In this document: piece after piece, positions 16,786-24,735 of the stretch
How positions within the stretch are numbered: position 1 is the first letter of the stretch
How the letters are laid out: each line of letters begins with the position of its first letter
From: UBA6059 sp040219045
GTDB taxonomy: Bacteria > Bacteroidota > Bacteroidia > Cytophagales > Cyclobacteriaceae
Length of the DNA stretch: 64,000 nucleotides
NCBI GenBank assembly: GCA_965229505.1
Contig: OZ245881.1
Coordinates: forward strand, 186,001-250,000
Direction of reading: 5' to 3'
Translations under genes and position numbers: made by a program
Notes under the pieces: generated by a model
What the model was told of the DNA's origin: nothing
Databases searched by the model: none
Seen by the model: the letters and a program-made list of their open reading frames with translations, nothing else

Positions 16786-16821
16786 ATCCATTGCCACGGG
16801 TTTAAACCCGTGGCAATGGAT
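16786..16821. repeat. Right 36-bp perfect palindrome flanking the transposase
   Basis: Arms of 18 bases, ATCCATTGCCACGGGTTT and its complement, with no mismatch, 16 bp past the transposase stop codon. It shares ACGGGTTTAAACCCGT with the left palindrome. It is 7 bp from the 3' end of the neighbouring lipoprotein gene and could serve as a transcription stop for both. Confidence 0.85.
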
Positions 16822-16827
16822 GGTTGG

Positions 16828-17472
16828 CTAACTACCCCCCTCCTCTAGTTCCGATAGGTCAGCGTCCTTATCTTTCTTCTTTTTGTTCTTCTTGAACATG
16901 CCCAGACCAAATTTCTTTTTGGTTGAAGTGGTATCTGATTCCGATAGGCCCTCACCGATATCTTCACCTTCTACCTCGGGCTCTGGGTCTGGAGTGTCGT
17001 CAATGAATAGCTCCCCAAAGTATTTATTGTAGTATTCCTGATCCACATTGAAGTTGTCCTTAGGATCGTACTTAAACCGGTACTTCTGCTCCTGCTCCTC
17101 TTCCTGAAGGGCAACAGGTAGCTCTTCGCTAATCCCGAGCGAATCGCCCTCCACAAAGTCCTCAGCTACAAACTCGCCCTCCTCTACCTCTATGCTATCC
17201 TCCTGGGCGGGCGCGAGTACATTCTCCATTGGGGCGGTCTTGAGCTTGTAGTTCTTCACCATGAGCCATTCCTTTTTGGCTATGCCATGCTTATCCTTTC
17301 TTACCCAAGGTTGCTCCTTTGGGAGGGAGTCACCCTCAAATGGTGAGTAGTAAGCAAGGCGAATCGAGTCATCGAGGATGTACGTGCTCTGAAATGCAGG
17401 GCAGATCACCTTGTCAGTACAAGCCTGAAAAAGAAAAGCGGTGAGGACGGTGATATAAACTAGTTTCTGCAT
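16828..17472 (-). CDS. Hypothetical lipoprotein with charged C-terminus
   Basis: 214 residues. The lipobox LFQAC places the lipidated cysteine at residue 18. After a conserved-looking region (CPAFQSTYILDDSIRLAYYS) there is a long acidic stretch (about 85-130 and 155-180) and a lysine-rich tail (about 183-205) followed by LSELEEGGS. No enzymatic motif seen. It lies alone on the minus strand and abuts the transposase's palindrome. Confidence 0.7.
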   Translation of the reverse strand: MQKLVYITVLTAFLFQACTDKVICPAFQSTYILDDSIRLAYYSPFEGDSLPKEQPWVRKDKHGIAKKEWLMVKNYKLKTAPMENVLAPAQEDSIEVEEGEFVAEDFVEGDSLGISEELPVALQEEEQEQKYRFKYDPKDNFNVDQEYYNKYFGELFIDDTPDPEPEVEGEDIGEGLSESDTTSTKKKFGLGMFKKNKKKKDKDADLSELEEGGS

Positions 17473-17481
17473 TTACCCGAG

Positions 17482-17506
17482 AAGGGGCGTCAGGTCTTTG
17501 CCCCTT
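17482..17506. repeat. Hairpin upstream of the lipoprotein gene
   Basis: AAGGGGC (17482-17488) pairs with GCCCCTT (17500-17506) across 11 nt, 10 bp before the start codon at 17472. It would lie in the 5' untranslated region. No T-run follows on the minus strand, so it is not a terminator for that direction. Confidence 0.4.
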
Positions 17507-17609
17507 AAAATTGAAGATTTAGTTCCGTAATTGCATTGTGATTGCGAATATAGTTTGGTTTGAACTCACTGGAGTTGGTTGAGTCATATCAGAACTTCGA
17601 AAAGTCACA

Positions 17610-18302
17610 CTAGCCTCCCAGCATCGATTTCACACCGGGGTAGATGATATCTACCCACAGCGTGTACATCTTACCAGAAGGGTGCAGTCCGTCGCTTGCA
17701 TTGAGATCCGCTACCCCGAGTGCCGTCTTAGAAACGGGGGTAATGTCAAAATATTGGATGCCATAGCGAGCTACAATGGCCTTATTAGCAACATTAAACT
17801 CATCTACTCCATCCCCTATTTTCTGCGGATCTTTACCTTGACCGAAGGGCGTCACACCATAGTCCGGTATGGAAACCACAAATACCTTGTCCTTATCCCC
17901 TCCGGCAAAATCAATAGCTGTCTTAAGCAACTCCTCAAACTCTGTCTTGTACTCATCCAGCGGGTAACCGCGATATTGATTATTCACGCCTATCAGCAGA
18001 GAAACCATATCATATGTACCTGTTAAAGCCTCCTTTTCAATGCCAGCCTTTAGCTCATCAGTAGTCCAGCCTGTAGTCGCTATGATTTTGGGGTCCGCTA
18101 CCGCAATACCGGCATCATTGAGCTGCTTGGTGAGCTGGATCGGCCAACGATCCTTTTCCGCCACAGCCTCTCCTATCGTATATGAATCGCCTAGTGCCAG
18201 GTAAGTCAGTTCTGAGGTGGTTGATGTTTCCATATTTTGCTCCTTTTCTGTCGCCTGGCATGCTCCAAGGGCTATGGCCATCAACAACAATAATCTTATC
18301 AT
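17610..18302 (-). CDS. SGNH/GDSL-family esterase lipoprotein
   Basis: 230 residues from ATG 18302, chosen because it opens a lipoprotein signal (MIRLLLLMAIALGAC). An in-frame ATG seven codons upstream is less likely. The catalytic serine is in block I, YLALGDSYTIGEA; the Asn of block III is in IGVNNQYRG; the Asp-His pair is in DGLHPSGKMY. The expected activity is ester hydrolysis of a lipid or acetylated sugar at the cell envelope. It resembles the arylesterase/TAP group, but substrate is not inferable. Confidence 0.85.
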   Translation of the reverse strand: MIRLLLLMAIALGACQATEKEQNMETSTTSELTYLALGDSYTIGEAVAEKDRWPIQLTKQLNDAGIAVADPKIIATTGWTTDELKAGIEKEALTGTYDMVSLLIGVNNQYRGYPLDEYKTEFEELLKTAIDFAGGDKDKVFVVSIPDYGVTPFGQGKDPQKIGDGVDEFNVANKAIVARYGIQYFDITPVSKTALGVADLNASDGLHPSGKMYTLWVDIIYPGVKSMLGG

Positions 18303-18390
18303 AATACACCTGTTTGAGGTCAATTTACAACATTTAGATGAACCGGAGATGAGTGATTATGAGAGTGGTTGCAAAGGTGATAGTCCGTAT

Positions 18391-18476
18391 CATAAGTGGT
18401 GGGACGAGTATAGTATGACTATACCAGTCAGTCAGATCATTACAAATCTCCGTAAAACACTCGTCCCACCACTATG
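18391..18476. repeat. Long inverted repeat with 49-nt centre
   Basis: AGTGGTGGGACGAGT (18395-18409) is exactly complementary to 18459-18473, and the pairing extends three more pairs past a single-base bulge. The centre contains a small palindrome (TATAGTatgACTATA, 18409-18423). The right arm covers the stop codon of the GyrI-like pseudogene. It may be a terminator-like structure or a small non-autonomous element. Confidence 0.55.
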
Positions 18477-18941
18477 CCAATGGCACCCACGCATCCTCTT
18501 CAGAGTCAGGATGTTCATGGCCAAGGTAATTCTTACCCATTACTTCGAAATGAGGCTTATGAGCAAGTTGAAAACCAGATTGAGGCAACCAGGTGCCAAA
18601 TATATGTTGAGCAGTAGTTGGGAAGGTGTTGGCTGGTCCCCGATGTATGAACACTGCATACCGGCCACCCGGTATGGTCAATGTATTCATACCCTCAGGA
18701 ACCGCACAGCTATCAGATACTTGGACAGCCGCCCATTTTTCAAATACAGTCCGGGGTGTAAAGGGGCCTACTAAAAAATCAGCATCATAAATAGTTCCTC
18801 ACTCACCGCTCCTTCTATCCCCTTTCTTCGCGGCATAAACTGTCTCCAGAGCTCATAGGTCTTGGTGTCAGAGAGCGACATTTTGATAGACATGCCAACT
18901 AGGCGCTTAGATGAGATTTCTATGATTCTTGGTTCTTGCAT
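18472..18941 (-). pseudogene. GyrI-like / AraC-effector-binding-domain protein, frameshifted
   Basis: The start at 18941 reads MQEPRIIEISSKRLVGMSIK and on through LWRQFMPRRKGIEGAVSEELF, then stops at TAG (18771-18773). The homologous remainder continues in another frame as YDADFLVGPFTPRTVFEKWA, then MNTLTIPGGRYAVFIHRGPA and HFEVMGKNYLGHEHPDSEED to the stop at 18472. Together they make one GyrI-like domain (about 150 residues) of the kind that binds small effectors. The break is near 18785-18795 and looks like loss of a few bases between short ATTT repeats. It starts 5 bp after the yjbR stop, so it was co-transcribed with it. A sequencing error cannot be excluded. Confidence 0.8.
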
Positions 18942-18946
18942 AAACA

Positions 18947-19297
18947 CTAGGTCATTAATGCTAATTCTTCTTTGAGCTTCTTTGGTAATCCTGCGACAAT
19001 CAGTTCATAGGAGTGATCAATCAATTCGCGAATAAGCTTATCCCCACCATCCATCTCAATTGTATTCCAGTGTTTCTTATTCATGTGGTAGCCTGGCTGC
19101 ACCGCATCATAGGTCTCTCGTAGTTCGATGGCTCTTTCAGGATCACACTTGAGATTGATACTGATAAACAAGTCAACATCGGCCAATGCAAACATCTTAT
19201 TCATGACCTTAAAGACAAGCGTCTGTTCATCAAATGGAAAGTGCTCGGTGACACCTGCTTTAGCCATGCAGTATTCCCGGTATTCTTCGATATTCAT
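18947..19297 (-). CDS. MmcQ/YjbR-family protein
   Basis: 116 residues, full length. It begins MNIEEYREYCMAKAGVTEHF and has the central blocks FPFDEQTLVFKVMNKMFAL and INLKCDPERAIELRETYDAV, then PGYHMNKKHWNTIEMDG, which together define the family. The fold is a double-wing type reported for putative DNA-binding proteins, but the cellular role is unknown. It is the first gene of a two-gene unit with the broken GyrI-like gene. Confidence 0.9.
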   Translation of the reverse strand: MNIEEYREYCMAKAGVTEHFPFDEQTLVFKVMNKMFALADVDLFISINLKCDPERAIELRETYDAVQPGYHMNKKHWNTIEMDGGDKLIRELIDHSYELIVAGLPKKLKEELALMT

Positions 19298-19376
19298 AGT
19301 TGGATTTTTTTTGACCCTTTGTGAATTTAGGAATTTCTAGCATGTGATTTCCAACTGTAATAAGATTCCAATTCCC

Positions 19377-19416
19377 ACAAAAAAGAAAACCTCCAAAGAT
19401 CTGAGTCTTGGAGGTT
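19377..19416 (-). terminator. Terminator of the ispG unit
   Basis: 9-bp stem AACCTCCAA (19388-19396) / TTGGAGGTT (19408-19416). On the minus strand it is followed by a T-rich run (complement of 19377-19389), so it ends transcription coming from ispG and the small membrane-protein gene. Confidence 0.8.
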
Positions 19417-19434
19417 CGGTCTATTAACCTTCAG

Positions 19435-19463
19435 CTTTTGGAAAGTTCAAAACTTTCCAAAAG
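19435..19463. repeat. Dispersed palindrome, copy 1
   Basis: CTTTTGGAAAGTT (19435-19447) pairs with AACTTTCCAAAAG (19451-19463) around a 3-nt loop. The same palindromic unit, circularly permuted, occurs at 55483-55515, so it is a dispersed family rather than a local terminator. Confidence 0.65.
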
Positions 19464-19486
19464 TTAGTGCTACTCTGAGAGGGAAA

Positions 19487-19711
19487 CTACATCCTGCTCA
19501 CCCATCGTACCACCATCACTATTACAGCAAACAAGAACATCAGGATGGAAATCTTGTTGATGCCGTGCATCATCTTCAGATTAATATTGGTTTTACGATT
19601 GGGGTCTTTTTTACGAAAATAGTAGCCTAGCACCTCACTGAAATTGAAGTAATGTGCTATACTACCTTTCTCCTCCTCCTGTCCTGTCTCTGTTTTTTGC
19701 TCTTCACTCAT
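19487..19711 (-). CDS. Small single-pass membrane protein
   Basis: 74 residues. A charged N-terminus (Glu, Lys, Gln rich, 1-16) is followed by HYFNFSEVLGYYFRKKDPNR and a C-terminal membrane helix (about 53-70, ISILMFLFAVIVMVVRW). It lies 4 bp downstream of ispG and before the shared terminator, so it is the second gene of the ispG unit. No function recognised. The sequence looks like a conserved short Bacteroidota protein. Confidence 0.7.
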   Translation of the reverse strand: MSEEQKTETGQEEEKGSIAHYFNFSEVLGYYFRKKDPNRKTNINLKMMHGINKISILMFLFAVIVMVVRWVSRM

Positions 19712-19715
19712 TGCT

Positions 19716-21713
19716 CTATTCGTTTTCTGCCTGTATCGGCTTCATCCAATTACCATCTTCTCTGATCAATTCGATCAATTCATCCACTGCGTGCTCTGAA
19801 GGTACAGATCGCTTTACCACATTCTGTCCTCTGTACAAGGTGATCTTCCCCTTACCAGAACCGACATATCCATAATCCGCATCAGCCATCTCCCCGGGTC
19901 CATTTACAATACAGCCCATGATTCCGATCTTGACGCCTTTGAGGTGGTCAGTGCGCTTTCTGATCATTGCGGTAGTCTCCTGCAAATCGAATAACGTACG
20001 ACCACAAGAAGGGCAAGAAATGTACTCTGTCTTAGTCATTCGGGTACGGGCGGCCTGTAGTATCCCAAATGCCGTACTGTTGTAGCTCTTGACAGTCTCA
20101 AGCTGATGCTCCTTGCTCTCGAACGACAGTTTCTCAAGGCTCAGCATCGCACCATCACCCATACCATCAATCAGCAATCCGCCAATATCAGTACTCGCAT
20201 AAATCTGGAGCTCATCATCACTCAAGCCTTCATAACTGCGCTTGATGACTACAGGTGTATCCACCCCGTGCTCTATCAACTCAAAAACGAACCGACGCAG
20301 CTCAGCATAGCCATGTGCATTGTCAGATTCCAGGATTAGCACTGCGGTCTTATCGCTTTTCACTGCTTCAGACAACTCTGTGGTCCACTCCTGATAAGAG
20401 GCAAGTATAAAATTGAGTTCACTATGCCTGGAATCGCTGCTCAGGTACTCTCCTACCGGAAACAGGGGGTATGCAGTCGCCGGTCTGTCAGTCTGCCATA
20501 CATCAGCATCCATGATCTCTCGAACGCCGTTGGGTAGCATGAAAGGAGAAGGTGTTTGACCTATGTAGATATAGTCACAGCCCAGGTCGTTCATACTCCA
20601 CTTATCCAAAGCTGACAAATAGAAATGCCCCACACCCTTGAGGTCCTTCATTTCCAAATCAGTCAGCCCGCTGATGTCGGCGATAACTCTTGGCACATTG
20701 TCTTTACCGAAGTTGCCAGTCTCTCTCGTCGATCTTCTTTTGTAAGAAAATGGGTCTATGGGAATATTGACCAGCGACTTAATCTCTGCGTGTCCTTCGC
20801 GATCATTGTAACGATCTACCATGGTCTGAGCAACTGGCGCTTCCAGCTCCGGCTCCTCAGTCAGAGAAACTCTTACAGTATCACCCAATCCATCCTCCAG
20901 CAAAGTACCAATCCCCACTGCGGACTTTATACGTCCGTCCTCACCTTCTCCGGCCTCTGTGACACCAAGGTGCAGCGGATAGGGCTGCAGACCTTCTTCG
21001 TCGAGCTTCTGCACCAAAAGGCGATAAGCCTGAACCATCACCTGGGTATTGCTGGCTTTCATGCTCAGCACTATATCGAAGTAGCTAAGCTCCTCACAGA
21101 TGCGTAGGAATTCCAGCGCCGATTCCACCATTCCGATAGGCGTGTCACCATAGCGGCTGAGGATCCTATCGGAAAGTGAGCCGTGATTCGTCCCGATTCG
21201 CATGGCCGTGCCATACTCCTTGCAGATCTTAACCAAGGGTATAAACTTTTCACGAATTCGATCCAGCTCAGCAGCATAGGACTCGTCCGTGTACTCGATT
21301 ACCTCAAATTTCTTTTTGTCAGCGTAGTTGCCAGGGTTGACCCTCACCTTCTCGACGATCTTTGCGGCAAGCTCGGCGGCATTCGGCGTGAAGTGAATGT
21401 CGGCGATGAGCGGAACGGTGTAGCCACGTGCTCTTAGCTCTTTCTTGATCTCCTCGAGGTTTTGTGCCTCCTTTAAACTTGGGGCCGTTATGCGAACATA
21501 CTCGCATCCCGCCTCGACCATTCTGATCACCTGCTCGACGGAACCCATGGTGTCCATTGTGTCGACGGTTGTCATCGACTGCACTCTGATGGGGTTATCA
21601 CCACCCATTGGCACACCTCCGATATCTACCACGCGCGTTTTTCGACGCGAATAGCGGGTCATGCTGTTGCAGTAGTTTACTTTGGAGAGAAGATCGAGAT
21701 CGGCAGTACTCAT
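19716..21713 (-). CDS. ispG: 4-hydroxy-3-methylbut-2-enyl-diphosphate synthase, long form
   Basis: Penultimate enzyme of the MEP isoprenoid pathway: reduces methylerythritol cyclodiphosphate to HMBPP with a [4Fe-4S] cluster. 665 residues, much longer than E. coli IspG (about 370) because of the extra central domain typical of Bacteroidota, Chlamydiae and plants. The N-terminal TIM barrel (VDIGGVPMGGDNPIRVQSMT) is intact. The three cluster cysteines are Cys567 and Cys570 (SCPSCGRT) and Cys601 (GCIVNGPGE), with the Glu608 ligand. It is followed by a small membrane-protein gene and a terminator. Confidence 0.97.
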   Translation of the reverse strand: MSTADLDLLSKVNYCNSMTRYSRRKTRVVDIGGVPMGGDNPIRVQSMTTVDTMDTMGSVEQVIRMVEAGCEYVRITAPSLKEAQNLEEIKKELRARGYTVPLIADIHFTPNAAELAAKIVEKVRVNPGNYADKKKFEVIEYTDESYAAELDRIREKFIPLVKICKEYGTAMRIGTNHGSLSDRILSRYGDTPIGMVESALEFLRICEELSYFDIVLSMKASNTQVMVQAYRLLVQKLDEEGLQPYPLHLGVTEAGEGEDGRIKSAVGIGTLLEDGLGDTVRVSLTEEPELEAPVAQTMVDRYNDREGHAEIKSLVNIPIDPFSYKRRSTRETGNFGKDNVPRVIADISGLTDLEMKDLKGVGHFYLSALDKWSMNDLGCDYIYIGQTPSPFMLPNGVREIMDADVWQTDRPATAYPLFPVGEYLSSDSRHSELNFILASYQEWTTELSEAVKSDKTAVLILESDNAHGYAELRRFVFELIEHGVDTPVVIKRSYEGLSDDELQIYASTDIGGLLIDGMGDGAMLSLEKLSFESKEHQLETVKSYNSTAFGILQAARTRMTKTEYISCPSCGRTLFDLQETTAMIRKRTDHLKGVKIGIMGCIVNGPGEMADADYGYVGSGKGKITLYRGQNVVKRSVPSEHAVDELIELIREDGNWMKPIQAENE

Positions 21714-21732
21714 TGTCGCTTTTTAGCTATCG

Positions 21733-21740
21733 CAAAAATA
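21733..21740 (-). promoter_or_regulatory. -7 promoter box of ispG
   Basis: TATTTTTG on the minus strand matches TAnnTTTG and lies 20 bp before the ispG ATG. A TTTG is present only 13 nt further up, closer than the usual 19 or so, so the -33 match is weak. Confidence 0.45.
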
Positions 21741-21783
21741 ACCCGTTGGTAAGCAAATTGTTGTTGGTGAAGGAGATTCTTCT

Positions 21784-22494
21784 CTATAAGTCTCCAAGCT
21801 GAGGACGAATGACTATCTCCTCCACCACAGAAGTCACTGACATGCTGTTGGCCGACCATACAGCTTCAGCCACATCCTCTGGCTTCATGAGCCTTTCTTC
21901 GGGTACGTCCACTCCTTCCCAGCTTGCTGTATAGGTAGCACCGGGTAGGATGGCCGTCACCCTGACGTCATGCTCTTTCATCTCCTCACGGAGGACCTTA
22001 GTCATCCCATACATAGCAAACTTGGATATACTATATGAACCTCCATTGGCATAGGCAATGATGCTGGCAATAGAGCACATGTTGAAGATATGGCCAGATC
22101 TTCGGGACTTCATTGCCGGTAGGAGCGCGCGAGTCAGGTGATAGGCACTGTAAAGATTGGTCTCAATCATTTTTTCCAGTGCGCCATCTTCCTCTTGATG
22201 TACCTCACCTGGAATGAATACACCTGTGTTGTTCAACAAAACATCTACCTGCTGTGGTAGCTGTTTGATGAAGTCGGCAAAGGCCAACACCTCTGATTTT
22301 ACCGATAGGTCGGCCTTAAAAACATGAAGCTTAGACTGAGGATAGCGCGACTCCAGCTCAGCCTTGAGCTTTGAAAGATCGGACTCATTTCTGCTACAAG
22401 TCACTGCGTCAAAACCATCGCCCATAAAGCGATCGATAGTTGCACGACCTATCCCCTTGGTACCTCCCGAAACGACAATCAGTTTGTTATGCAT
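21784..22494 (-). CDS. Short-chain dehydrogenase/reductase
   Basis: 236 residues, classical SDR. The nucleotide-binding motif GGTKGIG is at 10-16 and NNTG at 88-91. The catalytic residues fit Ser141, Tyr154 and Lys158 (YSISK). Absence of an acidic residue at the end of beta-2 and presence of CSRNE suggest NADP(H), which is inference. Divergent from the MlaE gene; substrate unknown. Confidence 0.85.
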   Translation of the reverse strand: MHNKLIVVSGGTKGIGRATIDRFMGDGFDAVTCSRNESDLSKLKAELESRYPQSKLHVFKADLSVKSEVLAFADFIKQLPQQVDVLLNNTGVFIPGEVHQEEDGALEKMIETNLYSAYHLTRALLPAMKSRRSGHIFNMCSIASIIAYANGGSYSISKFAMYGMTKVLREEMKEHDVRVTAILPGATYTASWEGVDVPEERLMKPEDVAEAVWSANSMSVTSVVEEIVIRPQLGDL

Positions 22495-22607
22495 GGATAA
22501 AATCTATTCTAGTGATTATTTATTATTTTGGCCAAAAGTAAGGAATAAGCGACCGATTTGTAGCGATGGCACGTTACTATCAGGTGAATTAGAAGCGACG
22601 GGAGTCT

Positions 22608-23336
22608 ATGAAAAGTATTGGTAAATACATCATGTTTATTGGGACGCTCTTTGCCAGGCGCGAAACGCTCAAAACCTACAGCAAGCTTACTATTGATGAG
22701 TGTATCAAAATAGGCTATGATTCGCTTTTTATCATTGCTATTGTTTCCACATTCATGGGTGCGGTGACTACCCTGCAGACGGCCTATAATCTGGTCAGCC
22801 CGTTTATTCCTGACTATGTGATTTCACTCGTGGTACGAGACATGACCATCCTCGAGATGTCGCCTACCATCATGGCTATCGTATTTGCTGGTAAGGTGGG
22901 GTCTAACATAGCAGGAGAGCTCGGCACGATGAGGATCACGGAGCAGATCGATGCGCTTGAGGTGATGGGAATCAACTCTGCCTCTTATCTGGTATTACCT
23001 AAGGTGGTGGCTTCACTGATCATGTATCCTATGCTCGTCGTGATTTCGGCCTTCTTGTGTATCCTCGGAGGCTACCTAGCGGGAACGCTGAGTGGCGTAA
23101 TTACCGGTGCGGAATACTCGTATGGCCTTCGGTTTGAGTTCATTCCATTTACGGTTCAATTCGCTTTGACAAAATCTGTAGTTTTTGCTTATCTGGTCAC
23201 CTCTATCTCAGCTTACAAAGGTTTCTATACTAGCGGTGGAGCACTTGAGGTCGGACAGGCCTCTACGAGCGCTGTAACAAATAGCTGCATAGCCATACTT
23301 ATTGCTGACTACCTGCTCGCCCAAATAATGCTGTAA
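22608..23336 (+). CDS. mlaE: MlaE-family ABC transporter permease
   Basis: 242 residues, about five or six membrane segments. It has the family blocks RRETLKTYSKLTIDECIKIG, MTILEMSPTIMAIVFAGKVG and GELGTMRITEQIDALEVMGI. MlaE is the inner-membrane permease of lipid (phospholipid) transport between membranes. The ATPase gene follows 3 bp downstream. The substrate-binding MlaD protein is not in the window. Confidence 0.9.
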   Translation: MKSIGKYIMFIGTLFARRETLKTYSKLTIDECIKIGYDSLFIIAIVSTFMGAVTTLQTAYNLVSPFIPDYVISLVVRDMTILEMSPTIMAIVFAGKVGSNIAGELGTMRITEQIDALEVMGINSASYLVLPKVVASLIMYPMLVVISAFLCILGGYLAGTLSGVITGAEYSYGLRFEFIPFTVQFALTKSVVFAYLVTSISAYKGFYTSGGALEVGQASTSAVTNSCIAILIADYLLAQIML

Positions 23337-23339
23337 CTT

Positions 23340-24092
23340 ATGATTGAACTCAATCAAATTAACAAGTCATTTGACGGTAAGCAGATACTCTTTGATATCT
23401 CGGGCAAGTTTGAGAAAGGCAAAACCAATCTGATCATAGGTGCCAGTGGTACCGGAAAGAGTGTGCTACTCAAGAGTATGGTCGGCTTAGTACAGCCCGA
23501 TAGTGGAGAGGTCTATTATGACGGTAGAGATTTTACCAATGGCGGCAAACGACTCAAAACTGACGTCCGACGCGAGATAGGTATGCTTTTCCAGGGTGGA
23601 GCACTTTTTGACTCCAAGAACGTTGAGGAGAATGTGAAATTTCCCCTGGACATGCTCACCAAAATGGGCAAAGACGAAAAGCTGGAACGTGTGAATACCT
23701 GTCTCAAAATGGTAGGTCTTGAAAATGTAAATAAGAAGATGCCTTCGGAAATAAGCGGAGGTATGAAAAAGCGTGTAGGTATAGCCAGGGCGATCGTCAA
23801 CAACTCCCGCTATCTTTATTGTGATGAACCCAACTCCGGTCTTGACCCACAGACATCAATACTCATTGACAATCTCATTAAGGACTTAACAGAAGAACTA
23901 GACATCACAACGATAGTCGTTACGCATGATATGAACTCTGTGATGGAAATCGGCGAATTTGTCATGTTTATGTACCAAGGCAAAAAACTCTGGGAAGGTA
24001 ATAATGAGACGATCTTCGATTGCGGGGTAAAGGAGCTGGAAGATTTCATCTTTGCCAACAACCTGATGCGCACCGTACGCAAAAACCGTTAA
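23340..24092 (+). CDS. mlaF: MlaF-family ABC transporter ATPase
   Basis: 250 residues. Walker A GASGTGKS at 34-41, Q-loop Gln85, signature SGGMKK at 139-144, Walker B YLYCDEP at 158-164, D-loop SGLD at 166-169 and H-loop His196. All catalytic residues are intact. It pairs with the preceding MlaE permease as the energising subunit of an inter-membrane lipid transporter. It is the last gene of the pair. Confidence 0.9.
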   Translation: MIELNQINKSFDGKQILFDISGKFEKGKTNLIIGASGTGKSVLLKSMVGLVQPDSGEVYYDGRDFTNGGKRLKTDVRREIGMLFQGGALFDSKNVEENVKFPLDMLTKMGKDEKLERVNTCLKMVGLENVNKKMPSEISGGMKKRVGIARAIVNNSRYLYCDEPNSGLDPQTSILIDNLIKDLTEELDITTIVVTHDMNSVMEIGEFVMFMYQGKKLWEGNNETIFDCGVKELEDFIFANNLMRTVRKNR

Positions 24093-24150
24093 CTGTTATT
24101 TTGCTGTTTATCTTTTTATTTGTTTTCTTGCATGTGATAAACAATATGTT

Positions 24151-24735
24151 ATGAATAGGTATTTTACCTACTTTATGCTTCTTGGTGGTATTGCTACACT
24201 TGCGTTCTATGGGATGCAGGATGCCATTGGAGTGATGTACAAGAGTCCTCTTGAGCAACAAAACTTTGGATCTTTCTTTTTAATGATGGCTGTCATTGTT
24301 GTTGTTATTGGAATGTTTTTTCAATGGGTAATTCCCCTAAAACGCTCACTGATCAAGGTCGATATCTATGGCCCGGCCTTGGTAATGTTACTTGCTATCG
24401 GTGCGGGTCACTTATATAGTCATAACCTTAAGACTGATGAGTTTCTTTACTATTTCATTCTTACTCACCTGATGACAATGTACGCAGCACTTGCCACAGG
24501 ACGACAGTTGATTGCCCTCATGAAAGCAGGAGTTCTAAATGTGCATGGTGCGACCATCTGCATTATAGGTGTTGTATTAGGCGCAGCAATCATCTATTCG
24601 GCTCATTTCTTAATCTCCGAGCAGTTCTTCTTTGTAGGTATATGGAATATATACCTGGCATTGTTGCTTGCTAACCTGGCCATATTGTGGTCGGGCAACC
24701 TCTTCAATTTCAACCAGGTATCCAGACCTGCTTAG
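24151..24735 (+). CDS. Hypothetical multi-pass membrane protein
   Basis: 194 residues with about six predicted membrane segments (near 5-22, 40-60, 75-90, 99-117, 130-150, 160-182). No family motif recognised. The stop (TAG 24733-24735) is interlocked with the TAA stop of the convergent gene at 24732-24734. It is 58 bp downstream of mlaF and might be read from the same promoter, but a spacer of this size leaves that open. Confidence 0.7.
   Translation: MNRYFTYFMLLGGIATLAFYGMQDAIGVMYKSPLEQQNFGSFFLMMAVIVVVIGMFFQWVIPLKRSLIKVDIYGPALVMLLAIGAGHLYSHNLKTDEFLYYFILTHLMTMYAALATGRQLIALMKAGVLNVHGATICIIGVVLGAAIIYSAHFLISEQFFFVGIWNIYLALLLANLAILWSGNLFNFNQVSRPA

Larger units (their letters stand above)
16254..16823 (+). 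mobile_element. RAYT / IS200-like unit bounded by palindromes
   Basis: A single transposase gene enclosed by two palindromes with the shared core CCATTGCSACGGGTTTAAAC (S is G on the left, C on the right). It lies between leuS and a lipoprotein gene. No target-site duplication was sought with certainty, as IS200-type elements do not make one. Exact ends are not defined by the sequence alone. Confidence 0.6.

Noticed and set aside
18217..18774. 185-codon plus-strand frame across the GDSL and GyrI regions
   Set aside because: It runs antisense through two minus-strand genes and the inverted repeat; the minus strand has family homology, the plus strand none.
20625..21107. 160-codon plus-strand frame inside ispG
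   Set aside because: Antisense of ispG's conserved barrel; no independent support.
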